64,000 nt of DNA from Dendrophyllia cribrosa (GCA_024195265.1 JAJLRJ010000007.1:4331558-4395557), one strand, 5' to 3'. Shown: positions 1-10,375, counted from the stretch's first letter. Numbers and translations: made by a program. Notes: generated from the sequence alone by a model not told the origin.

Positions 1-249
1 TTTTACGCGCGTAAACACGCGCGTTGATTTTAAGTTGTCTAATTTCCACTGCAGCGTTTTTTTAAGGGCGTAAGCAAGCGTCTACAGAAAAGTTGAACAG
101 GTTTCAACTTTTACGCGACCATCTTCCGTTTACGCAAGATTCAACCAATTATATGTCCGGATTTTATCATGTGATAGCTCGGCCATTTGAATGGGCGCCA
201 TGTTTAAAAAAAATGGGGGAGTATTCAGACATCGAATTCTTGTTGATCA

Positions 250-390
250 GACGCAGTTAGAAAATATCCTTCCTTTTGGAAAACTTCGGATCTAAACAAT
301 AAAAATCGTACGGTTAAAGAAAACGTCTGGACAGCAGTGGCTGAGGAATTCAATAACACAATTAGTAAAACGTACTCAGGTAAGCTTATC
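250..390 (+). pseudogene. Myb/SANT-like (MADF-type) DNA-binding protein remnant of Harbinger
   Basis: In one frame around 295-385 the plus strand reads a short stretch containing NVWTAVAEEFNNT, which resembles the first helices of Myb/SANT or MADF domains. Harbinger elements encode such a protein beside the nuclease, where it helps the transposase bind DNA. The frame is broken on both sides and no start is credible. This is a remnant, recognised mainly from its context next to the nuclease fragment. Confidence 0.45.
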
Positions 391-479
391 AGCTTATGAA
401 CAAGGAATCAAATAAATTATTGGTCCATGTCACTTTGTAGGTCTTCTGAACAAAGGTAGACTGGTTGTATGTCTTCATC

Positions 480-1461
480 ATCCAAGGTTTAAGATGGAAT
501 GCGTCAAACGGAGATCTTGCGTCTGTGATGTTCGGAAGCAATTCCGGAACAGGGAGGCCCATTCATTCAGCTCTAAAGCCTGTCTAAAATATGAGTGGCT
601 AAAAACTCCGCCATCACTATTACGGCCAGCAGCTCCAATGTCAACAATGATAAATCGGTATCGGGCATCACAACAATGAAGTAAAACAATGCTATGGGTG
701 CCTTAATTACAATAAGTAAAAATAAATAAATAATAATATGATACTGTTCTACCACATTTTTGTTAAATTTTCATGGAAAATAAAAATCTGTGCCCTATCT
801 GAAACCTGCCTCCATTTCCACCCTCTCCAAACAAGAAAAAAAACCCTTTGCCTGTTTCGTAGGCAAATGGGAGTACATCTACCTTTGTAATTGAAATACA
901 TCGAGCCAGCCCTGGGGAACACTGCATGACCAGGTGTTCCATCCAGCATTCGTGTTTTTCCACTCTTCAGGTGTGGAAGGACTTTGAACGTGGTCTTGCA
1001 GTGCAAACCACAGTGCATCACATGTTTCAGCAATAATGTTGCTCACGGTCGTAAGCCCAAGACAGAAACTGAAAGATATGGTCTGCTAAGAATCACCAGT
1101 GGCCAAGTAGCGCAGTGTCACAGCTAGACGCTCACCGGCAGTTATAGGCTCGCGATATAACGATTTCTTCGTTAGCCATCGGGCGTACGAGGAAAAGAAG
1201 GTGGTCGAACCGTTTAGGGGTCATTCTAAAGTACTTGTAAAAGGACTCAGTATCATTTTCTCTCATCTCTTGTACAAGCGTGTGATACTCGCCAAGAAAT
1301 AACAGAGTTTTAAAAATTTCATGGATCAGATCGTGCAGAAAAAAATGGCGGCAGCGGTAAATAAGCATCTGCCATTGTGAAACACTGCCGATATATATAG
1401 GTAACGATCTCAAAAAATCCAACATTTCAACTTTTATAAATTTTAGAATTGTTAACATCAA
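480..1461 (-). pseudogene. Harbinger transposase (HARBI1-like DDE nuclease), broken
   Basis: Read on the minus strand from about 1461, the frame contains EYHTLVQEMRENDTESFYKY and MTPKRFDHLL, the conserved N-terminal part of PIF/Harbinger nucleases. The similarity continues in shifted frames. A GERLAVTLRYLATGDS stretch lies near 1135-1085, a STPEEW stretch near 970, a YFNYKG stretch near 890, and YRFIIVDIGAAGRNSDGGVF near 650-590, which carries a DDE-region aspartate. At least three frame changes and several stops separate these pieces, so the gene is dead. The intact enzyme would cut and join transposon ends, with TWA target duplications. Confidence 0.8.
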
Positions 1462-2009
1462 ATCACAAAGGCAGTAGATTTTTTCATTTCTTGGATTAAT
1501 GAGAGTAAGAAAATTGGATTATTTTACAACGAATGTGGGTGATTGTCACATTTTCAGGTAAAAGCCGTGAAGTTCAGTATTTTACGTTTCCTTTAGATTG
1601 CAACGTATTGAGTAAATTCAGTATGGTGATTATATTAATTTACCTGACCTGATGTTCATTTAATGCGATATGTAAAAATGTCAGCCTGTTTCGAAGAAGA
1701 GTTTTCCTTAATCATAAACGCAGGCGGCCGCAAAAAAGTTGAACCTTGTTCAACTTTTTCGAAAGCTCTCGCGATCACTGCGTAGGTAAAATTTGCGTGA
1801 ATTTAGCTTCGCGTCCGTAAAAAAAAAACGCGTTAGTGGAAATTGGAAAACTAAAAGTCAACGTAGGACTTTACGCGTAAAACTTCCTTTCAAATTTTAC
1901 GTACGTTAAAGTGCGTAGACAAAAACGCGACAGTGGAAATCCACCTTTATTTTATTTACGCACGTAAAACACAGGTAAAAATTAGGCGACAGTGGAAATC
2001 CACCGTATT

Positions 2010-2711
2010 AGACTCCCTAATATCAAACTTTTTTAAATAAAAATGTGTCAACAGTTCTTGCAGTTGTACTTTTTATTCTACCAATAATAAAAATATGGTA
2101 CAGTTTTCAGTTTCGAATAACTTGAAAAAGAAGTGTACCCTTGGTTGCAAAAATCACCTCAAGCTTGTATATCTATTCGTTGAACAACAAATCACATTTA
2201 ATTTTACTACATTTGTTAAATTTTAGCTGTGTGTGTTTAATTAAATAATCTACAGTACAGACGTCTTTCTTGGCAAGCGATCTGCAGACGAACCGTAAAA
2301 CAAGACACAAAAAAATACAGTCCTGCAATGTGTCACGGTACGTCTGCGATAACTAGACAAATATAGCTAAATACAACTGAATAACAAAAACTTTAACCTC
2401 TAATCAATTCGGTGTGTATAGCTTTAAAGCCATGGCCTTGGTTAAGTTAAAGCCACCTCAAATTTAACAAAAACAACGAAAGCGAGTAAGTTTGAACCAT
2501 TCTTGTCTTCAGAGCTCCACGTCTTTCAACCGCTGACCAAACGAAACGAGGGCTCTGGGGAAGAGAATGAGTTTGTACAAGGGTTGTTCATTGTTACTGA
2601 TTCTTCAGCTCCAGTGAGTGGCCAAGCAGAAAATCGCCTTGTAACTGTTGCCAAGTGATGTTTAGACTGTGTACACTGTACTAGGATTACACTAAAACTA
2701 CATTAAAAATA
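2010..2711. other. Left half of the host segment split by the Polinton
   Basis: No gene is seen. Stretches such as 2150-2260 and 2340-2450 resemble, in inverted orientation, 39870-40200 (for example around CGTTGAAC and the GTGTATAG/CTATACAC stretch). This places the segment in the same paralogous block as 21193-25776. Confidence 0.55.
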
Positions 2712-2717
2712 CGCCAG
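2712..2717. repeat. Left 6-bp target-site duplication of the Polinton (CGCCAG)
   Basis: CGCCAG immediately precedes the element start AGTAGTTGAT and is repeated exactly at 21187-21192 after the element end ATCAACTACT. Six-base duplications are characteristic of Polinton integration. Confidence 0.95.
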
Positions 2718-3038
2718 AGTAGTTGATAAAAGACGGACCTAAGCCACTTTCAATTAACCCCAAATTTCACACAAATAACCAAAACCCCATTCTCCCTTAA
2801 TTTTAACGAATTGGGAAGTTGTTAGAACGGAACAGAAAAGATAAAGTTATGTTGAATTACACTTAAGTTAGAATTGGTTGGAATTGGTGATTTTTTGCGA
2901 ATGATTGAGAAAAGATAAATGTGTTAAATTGTGTGAAATTTGGGGTTAATTGAAAGTGGCTTAGGTTTGTCTTTTATCAACTACTTACGCCAAAATTTAG
3001 CACAAAGAATTTGTTCAATTTCCCAAATTCCAAGGTCA
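2718..3038. repeat. Left Polinton terminal repeat (composite)
   Basis: It has two parts. Bases 2718-2985 form a 268-bp cassette whose outer and inner ends are inverted copies of each other over 57 bp (AGTAGTTGATAAAAGAC... and ...GTCTTTTATCAACTACT). Bases 2986-3038 (53 bp, starting TACGCCAAAA) are an exact inverted copy of 20876-20928. The cassette core carries a 10-bp insertion (GGTTGGAATT-like, near 2876) relative to the right cassette, and the outer arm has two substitutions (GG for AA near 2735). Confidence 0.95.
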
Positions 3039-3056
3039 CTCTCTGGGAAACCTTCT

Positions 3057-6000
3057 TCATGCGCAGACATTTTCCTCCAGTCTCCAATGCCCCAAAGCCA
3101 GCGTGTTAATTCCATTTTCCTGAATCACAACTTTGTCATCATTGGCAGATAACGCAATTTTGCTCATGTTTTCCGTGAACAAATGGTGGTCCCTGCTGCG
3201 AAATACACTTTGTTTTCTGATTTGCGTTTGTTTTGTCTTCAAACATTTTACGAAGTTTGCATGTCTCAAACTCTTTTTGATCATGCATTTTTTCACTCCT
3301 TTTGCTTTTTGTTTTCCAATGGTTTCTGCGTTCTCCTCAATCAGGAAAGAATATAGTTTCGGTTTTAGGGCAACAAATTCTTTCAGCATTGCGCCTCCAC
3401 ATTCATCTTTCATCAGCCCAATCTTTTTCTTGTTTTCTTTCACAATTGGCATTCCATTCAACACAGCTGGGTGATCTTTGGGAAAGTCATTTGTGTCAAA
3501 CCACTCTGGCACATCTTTCGCAATATCCGCAAAGAAATCTTCTGTTTCAATCTCCAGCACCAAAGAATCTGTGTCAGTATATAGGACAGAACATTTTTCC
3601 CACTTTTTCTTCACATACCCATAATGGAAGTTAGACATCAAAGTTTTGGACAGATCCAAGATTGACATCCCAGCGAAGATGGGTTTATTCATGACCACTC
3701 GCGTTTTCCTCATCTTGATCGCAATTAAAAATTCATCGAAAATCTTCAAGTCTGCGAAGTTGGGTTTGTTAATTAATTTTTCTGCCCTTTCAACATCTTT
3801 CACCAGTTCAATGGAAACTCGTTTTCTCAAGTTTTCCATGGTTTTCCCAAATACGGAGTTGTTCATCAGCTTGAAGAAATCTTTTTCAAATGCATTTTGT
3901 CCCTTGGCTCTCAGGGCTGTGTTTTTATCAATGTAACATTTCATGAAAGGTCTTTCTTTGAATTTAATGCCTCTATTCACTTTTTTCAGTTTCATTCCCA
4001 GGGAAAGAAAGAGTTTTAAATTCTTTCCATGCAAAACCATGTTTTCTTTATCCCTCAGATTTTGTGTTAACTTAGACACTTTTCCCAACATCAAAATTTC
4101 TGGAGCCAGGGGAAAATCATTATGGTCATCATGCAGTTATTTGGGATAAATGAGATCAACTTCAAGAATGCAACCAATTTCTTCTTCATTCACAAAGTTT
4201 TCCCAGTTTTGCAATTCATCTTCTTCCATCCATTGGAATTCTCCAACTGGAAGAGGTTGTGACATTGCCCACCCATAAAGGTTGTTTGCATCCAAATAAA
4301 CCAGAAAACTGGAAGCTTGATCGGGGTTGAAATCTTTCAAATATTTATTGTTTGCTTTTGCAAATCGCTTGAATACATTTGCGTTTCCCCCTCTGATCCC
4401 TTTTTCAATCATCAACAACATATCCACATCTCCCAGAAGTTCCAATTCCACCCCCGTCATTTTCAACATTGCATCCCAAGCCATTCCGGGTGCAGTGAAG
4501 AAGTGAGCTGGATCCAATCCATAGTTTTCTTCACAAAGTTTTCTGAAACTTTCTATGACATCGGCAAGCAGCAACACATCAGTTTTCAAATTAAGGTCGT
4601 GGAATTCTCCCATGTTTTTCATCTCAAATTCTTCCCAGACTTTCTGGGCGTGTTGAAAATCTGCATCTTTCACTTTCTCCTGATTTAATCGGGAGAAAAA
4701 AGCGGTTTTCTTTGGCAGTTTTTTCTCAAACTTATCAAACCCATCCATGAATTCATAGGGATAAACTCCTTTTCGGCATACCAACTCGCTGCGTTCTCCA
4801 AAAAATCTGGTGGTTTCTTTCAGTTCTTCTTTAGGAAGATTCGTCACCAGCGATGCCAATCCCACCAGAGTGAATTTAAAGGAATCCAGAAATCGAATTT
4901 CATGTTTCACAGCGATTTCTTTCCATTCTCCTTTCACCCATTTCCATTCTTTTTTCAACTCAAACTTCAGGGAGAAAGAAATATATTTCTCTTCGTTGTT
5001 GGGGATGCATGCCACGCTTAAAACTTCATCCACTGTTCCCAAACTCCGCACAAAAAGATGTGCGTCATAATTTTGGAGATTGTGGAAAAACACAGGGGTG
5101 AATTTTGGCCGCTGAAACTTTCTGTTGCAAGATTTGTGCGCTGCCCCCCTGAATTTTCCAGTGAAATGGCAGTGATCTCTGACTTTAAACAGTTCATCTT
5201 CTCCGAATTCTCCTCGGCACAACCAACACACTGTGGCTTCTCGAAATGATTTCCATTCTTGGTTGGTCGGGGGAAACATTTTCTTTTTCTTCAAACTCAG
5301 TTGAGCTTGTTTTACATGGAAAATCAATTCTCGAATGAAATCTTTGGGAAGTTCTTCATTTTCATCTTTTGCTCTTTTCAACACGGGTTCCATTTGCAAA
5401 AATGGGGAAACAAGATGAAACGCAAATCCACAGGGAATATGCTCATGAGTTTTCTGAGTATTCTTTCCCAAATCATCACTTATGGGTTTCAGAATGGATT
5501 CAAAATCTGCATAACCTACAACTGGCACATGCAACATCTTTTGAAAGTTTTGGAAAGAACATGTGCCTCCTGGAACTTCAATCTTTGTCGCCTCAAATTC
5601 TCCGCAAATAACTTTATGTTTCTTCAAACTTTTCACGCTGGGAAATGAATTGAGGCATCTTTTACAGAAAAATCTTTCATGCCCATTGCGTGAAACTTGA
5701 GAGGCTGCAAGGTGAGAGAAATTCTTCACCAGGCAAAAGTGAGTTTTAAATTCATTTTTCAGCAGAATCAAATCCACATGGCGTTCTTTTTCTTCCTCGG
5801 TAATCCTCAGGGGAAAAACAGATCCATTTCAGCCAAAAACATTCACTGAAATTTCAGCATTTCTTTTCTCAAATTGTTTGATTGCTGTCACGGCCATGGG
5901 GAATTTACAACCATCCCAATTCAATTCTTCTGCTTGTCGTCGTAAAGCTGGTGTGATTCTTTCTGGATGGGACACAACCATATTACATGCTCTGGTAATG

Positions 6001-6890
6001 CACCATTTGAAGCACATGTCGTCTTCATTTTTCATGTTGATCACAGCTTTCTTGTTCCCCAAGCCTGGAGGTAAAGCAATCCAGGAAGATCCTCGCAGTG
6101 GGTTCCAACGCACAAAATGAATTTCTAAATGAATTACTCTTTCAAACACCCAATTACTTCCCCTGCGATTGAAATTTTCCAAGTTTTCAATCATTTCTCT
6201 TCCCATTTCATCAACAATCTCAACGTTGTTCCCTAAATTCTTTTTCTGCCGGGAATGGAAAGCTGGAGTGCCAATTATTTCCTCGCCAGAAGCCCAACTG
6301 GTTTGAGACATCTCGGTATTCAAAATGCATTTCACTTTTGTTTGTGGATTTGCTTGTAACAGCTGGATAATTTGCCATCTTGCTTTCTGGAGAAAATCTT
6401 GTGGAGTTGGGGAATCATCTCCTTGAATGATAAATTGTTTCGCGAATCCTTTTAAAGCGGATTTTCCTTCTTCCACAACCAACCTTTGTTCCCACAATTC
6501 TTTGGTTTGTTTTTTCAATCTTTCAACTGCAGGATTCAATCTTCTCCTAATTTCCACATCATCTACATTTTCCAGCCAATTCAACCAATCTGAAATATTT
6601 TCTGTTTGTTTTTTTATTACTTTGGGAATGGTTTTGGGAGGAACTTTTATTCTTCCCGGAATTAAAATAGGGGCATCAATTTTTTTATTTTCGTCATCCA
6701 GGGGGTTAACTTTTCTGTGTTGCCAAATTCTCAAACGAGCTGCTTTGTTCATTTTGGGTTGATCGTTTTTCCCACCTCCAGTCCATAGATTTTCAATTAA
6801 AAACTTCACCAAATCATCTTTCTTCAATCGCGACCATCCTTTTAGATTTGTTGATCGCGCAAATGATTTCCATGCAGCCAAAGTTGACAT
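3057..6890 (-). pseudogene. polB: Protein-primed family B DNA polymerase (pPolB), two in-frame stops
   Basis: The locus is one reading frame of about 1,277 codons from ATG at 6890, broken by TGA at 5829-5831 and TAA at 4137-4139, with no frameshift. Segment 1 (353 codons) is the N-terminal extension typical of Polinton polymerases. Segment 2 has a Cys/His finger (CKRC...HKVIC, near 5665), an exonuclease motif with DFE (near 5505), an HNH/endonuclease VII-like insert (CWLC...DHCHF...C, near 5230-5120), HNLQNYDAHL, and polymerase motif A (LDANNLYGW). Segment 3 has motif B (NNSVFGK), motif C (YTDTDS) and KPKLY. The family copies linear genomes from a terminal protein. The final stop lies 18 bp inside the left terminal repeat. 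The two stops make a full product unlikely. Confidence 0.93.
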
Positions 6891-6929
6891 TTTAAATGGG
6901 GAAAAAAGATTTTTTCTCCATTTAAAATG
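6888..6929. promoter_or_regulatory. Palindromic bidirectional promoter between pPolB and HTH gene
   Basis: The 36-bp gap between divergent start codons plus both ATGs forms a 42-bp near-perfect inverted repeat (38 of 42 positions match their complement). Each arm reads CCATTTAAAATG outward, so the two genes have mirror-image start regions. A shared promoter is inferred from the symmetry and the short spacing. Confidence 0.6.
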
Positions 6930-7415
6930 AAATTTTCCATTCAAGAAGAAGGAAAAGAAAAGCAAATCTTTTTCACATTCAAAAAAGCCAGTGAACAAAC
7001 TGGACTCCCATCAAAAACGATTTTACGAGTTCTCAAATCAGGCAACATCAAATATTTCAGAAGAGCTGACAAAAAAACCTTTTGGATTCAGGAGGAAGAA
7101 GAGTCACCATTTATCCAGATTGATGGAGAAGATTTTTTCACCGCAGACGAAATTCAGGAAAGATTTGGATTATCACGCACAGTTTTTTTCAATCAACTCT
7201 GCAAGAAAAAAACTCATTTTCTGGATTCAACTGAAAAATCTCATGAAGTCACTTGGGCATCTCCCAGACTGGAAAAGTTTCTCGATTTAATAAAAGAGAA
7301 AGATACGGCTGAAAAATTTATGCATTCTCGCGCAAGAAAAGGAATCTCCAAAGTTTTCTCAAACATTCAGGCTGGTATGAACAAATGCGTTGAAGATTGT
7401 CAAGCCACGTTTTGA
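6927..7415 (+). CDS. HTH-repeat protein, 162 aa
   Basis: Two related segments of about 45 residues are visible, near residues 15-58 (FKKASEQTGLPSKTILRVLK) and 68-112 (FFTADEIQERFGLSRTVFFN). Each has the helix-turn-helix spacing of NUMOD1 or excisionase-like DNA-binding modules followed by a short basic/aromatic wing. The C-terminal third is charged and helical, with no domain I recognise. The gene is divergent from pPolB and shares its palindromic promoter. The start is supported by the TTTAAAATG context. A role in transcription control or DNA binding for the element is inferred from the fold alone. The frame is intact. Confidence 0.7.
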   Translation: MKFSIQEEGKEKQIFFTFKKASEQTGLPSKTILRVLKSGNIKYFRRADKKTFWIQEEEESPFIQIDGEDFFTADEIQERFGLSRTVFFNQLCKKKTHFLDSTEKSHEVTWASPRLEKFLDLIKEKDTAEKFMHSRARKGISKVFSNIQAGMNKCVEDCQATF

Positions 7416-7439
7416 ATTTTTTTCTCTATTGGATAAAAA

Positions 7440-7703
7440 ATGAAGAAGGAAAAACTTTTCACAATTGAGGGACAAGATTTCTTTTCTGTGGAGGAAACCC
7501 AAATTCCACTGACTAAAATAAAAAATCATGCAACTTGGATTCATCCCAAATTTCACAAAGCATGTGGGTTGACGGATGAAGAAATCGCATGGATGAAAGG
7601 GGTTGAAAATGAAATGAACTCTCAGAAAGCTGTTGACATGGCAAATGGTTTTCTTCCAGTTGAAACTGAAGAAGATAGGCAGTTTATGGAGAAATGGATT
7701 TAG
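7440..7703 (+). CDS. Small HTH-like protein, 87 aa
   Basis: The opening (KLFTIEGQDFFSVEETQIP) copies the pattern that begins the second repeat of the preceding gene (IQIDGEDFFTADEIQ), so it is probably a diverged single-module relative, possibly produced by gene duplication. It starts 24 bp after the upstream stop, in a TAAAAAATG context, and lies in the same direction as its neighbours. No catalytic motif, signal peptide or membrane segment is seen. Function is unknown; it might modulate the HTH proteins. Confidence 0.55.
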   Translation: MKKEKLFTIEGQDFFSVEETQIPLTKIKNHATWIHPKFHKACGLTDEEIAWMKGVENEMNSQKAVDMANGFLPVETEEDRQFMEKWI

Positions 7704-7736
7704 AAATAAAATGATTTTTTATCTCCACCAAGAAAA

Positions 7737-8360
7737 ATGAACCCCGAAAAAATTTCCATCCCCGATATCGTTCTCCAAGATCCTCTGAAGCGATCAGCTG
7801 GAAAGATCACCTATTGTCTGCTCCCATGTTCCCACAATGACCAACGACTTCAACTGAAACTCCAAACCAAGTTCAAAATTTTTGCTCATGAAGGAAATTC
7901 TTTCTCTTTGGGAATAAATCTCCCTGAAGAAAACATCCCCTTTTTCCGCGAACTGGAATCTCATCTTCGCTCAGCTGCAGTGAAAAAACGGGAAGAAGTG
8001 AAAAAACTTGCTCCGTCTTTTGCTAAGTTTCACGCGGAAGATTTCACTCTCTTGAAAGTTGATAAATCTGAGCAAGAAAAGATTTTTGCCAAGATTTATC
8101 CCTCCAAAATCCCCAAAACAGATTTCTCTTGTCGTTTTTGGGAGTTGGTTGGTGGGAAGAAAAAACCCATCCTGAAACAAAAAGAACTCGTTGGCATTCC
8201 GCTTCGCGGGAAAGTTGCCTTTTCCATCAAGCACCTTTTCTGTGGAAACGTCAAATCTATCACATCCATTGTGGATGAAGTTTTAGTGGAGGAAATGGTC
8301 CAACCTGGCTCAGTTTTTGATGAATATGAGGACAGGAATGAAGATGAAGATGAAGTTTGA
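7737..8360 (+). CDS. Putative ssDNA-binding protein (SSB-like), 207 aa
   Basis: This is a mixed, probably beta-rich protein ending in a strongly acidic tail (DEYEDRNEDEDEV). A mobile acidic C-terminus is a hallmark of several ssDNA-binding proteins, and the segment near residues 155-180 (RGKVAFSIKHLFCGNVKSI) has the look of a late OB-fold strand region of viral SSBs. Linear genomes copied by pPolB need such a protein. The assignment is inference from the tail, size and position; I do not recognise a diagnostic motif. The start at 7737 (AAGAAAAATG) follows the shared start context. The frame is intact. Confidence 0.45.
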   Translation: MNPEKISIPDIVLQDPLKRSAGKITYCLLPCSHNDQRLQLKLQTKFKIFAHEGNSFSLGINLPEENIPFFRELESHLRSAAVKKREEVKKLAPSFAKFHAEDFTLLKVDKSEQEKIFAKIYPSKIPKTDFSCRFWELVGGKKKPILKQKELVGIPLRGKVAFSIKHLFCGNVKSITSIVDEVLVEEMVQPGSVFDEYEDRNEDEDEV

Positions 8361-8417
8361 TTTGACATCTGTGATGTGAAATCATTTGTGATGGTTTGGA
8401 AGTTTAAGTTAAAGTGG

Positions 8418-9147
8418 GCAGAAACATCTTTTTTCATTTTTATTTTCTTCAGGAGGTTGTGAAAATTTATTTATTTTTTTTATTTTTTTTTTTAATTTTT
8501 TTATTTTTGAATTTCTTTACCCTGAATGAACTTTTCAATGAAACAAAATATTCTCCTGATAAATTTTAGCAGAAACATCTTTTTTCATTTTTTATTTTCT
8601 TCAGGAGGTTGTGAAAATTTATTTTTGTTTTTTATTTTTTTTATTTTTTTATTTTTGAATTTCTTTACCCTGAATGAACTTTTCAATGAAACAAAATATT
8701 CTCCTGATAAATTTTAGCAGAAACATCTTTTTTCATTTTTTATTTTCTTCAGGAGGTTGTGAAAATTTATTTTTGTTTTTTATTTTTTTATTTTTGAATT
8801 TCTTTACCCTGAATGAACTTTTCAATGAAACAAAATATTCTCCTGATAAATTTTAGCAGAAACATCTTTTTTCATTTTTATTTTCTTCAGGAGGTTGTGA
8901 AAATTTATTTTTGTTTTTTATTTTTTTATTTTTGAATTTCTTTACCCTGAATGAACTTTTCAATGAAACAAAATATTCTCCTGATAAATTTTAGCAGAAA
9001 CATCTTTTTTCATTTTTATTTTCTTCAGGAGGTTGTGAAAATTTATTTTTGTTTTTATTTTTTTATTTTTGAATTTCTTTACCCTGAATAAACTTTTCAA
9101 TGAAACAAAATATTCTCCTGATAAATTTTAGCAGAAACATCTTTTTG
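8418..9147 (+). repeat. Tandem repeat, five units of 137-151 bp plus a partial unit
   Basis: Units begin GCAGAAACATCTTTTTTC at 8418, 8569, 8717, 8856 and 8994, and a partial sixth begins at 9131. Lengths shrink left to right (151, 148, 139, 138, 137), almost entirely through loss of T in the T-rich tract. The rest is nearly identical, including TTCAGGAGGTTGTGAAAATT and a CTGAATGAACTTTTCAATG segment. Small ORFs inside are repeat artefacts. It lies between the SSB-like and second HTH genes. Confidence 0.95.
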
Positions 9148-9186
9148 TTATTTGCCAATGTGTGGGTTAGAAAACTTTTTGGTGGG

Positions 9187-9335
9187 AAAAAGATTGACAA
9201 AATCCCAAATGTGGGATAAATCATTTGACAAAATCCCAAATGTGGAATGAAAATCTTCTCCAGAAAATCATTGCATAAAATCCATTTGGAAATCTTCTCC
9301 AGAAAATCATTTCACAAAATCTTCTCCAGAAAACT
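9187..9335 (+). repeat. Short direct repeats before the HTH gene
   Basis: ACAAAATCCCAAATGTGG occurs twice (near 9198 and 9228), and AATCTTCTCCAGAAAA occurs three times between 9250 and 9330. The copies are close and imperfectly spaced. They may be operator-like sites for the HTH protein that starts at 9384, but that is speculation. Confidence 0.6.
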
Positions 9336-9383
9336 TTGAGAACATTTTTGTGGTTTTCTTTTTCTTTTTTGTCACCTATCAAA

Positions 9384-10349
9384 ATGTGGGTTTTGATAGA
9401 TGCGTTTTCAAAACAACGTCTCAGTCCAAGATTTGCTTCACAGGCGGCTCTTGCAAGATTTATGAAGCTCACTCCAAAAACTCTCAACAAAGCAATCAAT
9501 GAAGGGAGGAATGTTTTTACTTTCCAAGGCAGAGAAGTCCGGGTTGCGAATCAAACTCAAGATCGATTGGCAGTTCATAATTCTCCCGAAGAACCACCTT
9601 TGCAAACTTTTGAAACAATGGCTGAGATGGCTCAGTGGATTGGAGTAACTCGCCAAGCAATCTATGCCGCGTTCAATCGTTATGTTGAAAATCGTTTTGT
9701 TAAGAAAGATGGGAAGAAATTATTCCTGTCAAGAACCTTTGAAAAAGGGCCGTTGACTAATCCCTGGTTGGAAGATGAAACACCAACTCCAAAGAAGATT
9801 CAGTCCATTTCCATTCGCATTTCATCATCTTCAACAACAACTATTTTTCCCAGTGTTTCAGCAGCTACAAAGGAACTGGGAATTGATTCAGGAACCATTC
9901 GCAATGCGTTGAAAAGTGGGAGAAACAGTTTCACACGAAGAAGTGATGGAGAAAAATTCAAAGTGGAAAAAGTTGAGAAACCAACACCACCATCTCTTCC
10001 TCCCAAACCCGTTCCCCAACCACTAGATGAGAATTATGTTTTTTCTGATTCTATTTGGGATAAAGTGCTAGAAAACTTCAAAGGGTTCACTTCAGGTCAT
10101 GAATTTGCAGACGCACCAGCAGGAAAAAATGATCAAATCGTGATTTGTAATATGCGCTCAGGTGTGTGGTTTCGCGCGAAAGATTATTGGGATGTTCAAA
10201 AATGGTTTTACAAACATGGTTATAAATCTTATCCTGATTTGGAAGAGTATAAGGAGAATCTCCCAAGAGGGCAATGGACTTTTCATCCGCAAAAATCATG
10301 CACTTCAGCGCCTGAATTGTGGACACGAACTACATTCATCAAGAACTGA
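9384..10349 (+). CDS. Triple HTH-module protein, 321 aa
   Basis: Three modules are visible: near residues 12-50 (QAALARFMKLTPKTLNKAI), 74-115 (MAEMAQWIGVTRQAIYAAF) and 158-200 (VSAATKELGIDSGTIRNAL...FKVE). The last closely fits the NUMOD1 pattern. A proline-rich linker (PTPPSLPPKPVPQPL) leads to a C-terminal domain of about 95 residues that I do not recognise, rich in Trp and Tyr. I chose ATG 9384 over the upstream frame because it has the TATCAAAATG context, identical to the major capsid start. It is likely a DNA-binding regulator of the element. It converges on the membrane-protein gene, with a hairpin between them. Confidence 0.7.
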   Translation: MWVLIDAFSKQRLSPRFASQAALARFMKLTPKTLNKAINEGRNVFTFQGREVRVANQTQDRLAVHNSPEEPPLQTFETMAEMAQWIGVTRQAIYAAFNRYVENRFVKKDGKKLFLSRTFEKGPLTNPWLEDETPTPKKIQSISIRISSSSTTTIFPSVSAATKELGIDSGTIRNALKSGRNSFTRRSDGEKFKVEKVEKPTPPSLPPKPVPQPLDENYVFSDSIWDKVLENFKGFTSGHEFADAPAGKNDQIVICNMRSGVWFRAKDYWDVQKWFYKHGYKSYPDLEEYKENLPRGQWTFHPQKSCTSAPELWTRTTFIKN

Positions 10350-10350
10350 G

Positions 10351-10375
10351 TTTTTCATTTCCCAGAAATGAAAAA
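10351..10375. terminator. Hairpin between convergent Polinton genes
   Basis: This is a perfect 11-bp inverted repeat (TTTTTCATTTC / GAAATGAAAAA) with a 3-base loop. It sits between the stop of the HTH gene (10349) and the stop of the membrane-protein gene (10377). U-rich stems on both strands would suit bidirectional termination or 3'-end formation. Confidence 0.55.

Larger units (their letters stand above)
1..2004. mobile_element. Decayed PIF/Harbinger DNA transposon, left end outside window
   Basis: Bases 1-66 and about 1810-1870 are imperfect inverted repeats of each other (TTTTACGCG start, AATTTCCACT core). A second inverted pair lies at 93-117 and 1735-1790. The right end carries two copies of CAGTGGAAATCCACC (1931-1945 and 1990-2004), the same terminus as the MITE at 32149-32303. 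Inside are a minus-strand nuclease remnant and a plus-strand Myb/SANT-like remnant, the two proteins typical of PIF/Harbinger. The true left terminus must lie before base 1, so no target duplication can be checked. Confidence 0.75.

Noticed and set aside
749..1033. 94-aa minus-strand protein
   Set aside because: It is a shifted-frame piece of the broken Harbinger nuclease.
3133..5648. Several plus-strand frames of 80-130 codons opposite pPolB
   Set aside because: Antisense shadows of the polymerase gene.
8526..8856. Two small proteins beginning MNFSMKQNILLINF
   Set aside because: They are translations of the T-rich tandem repeat and duplicate with each unit.
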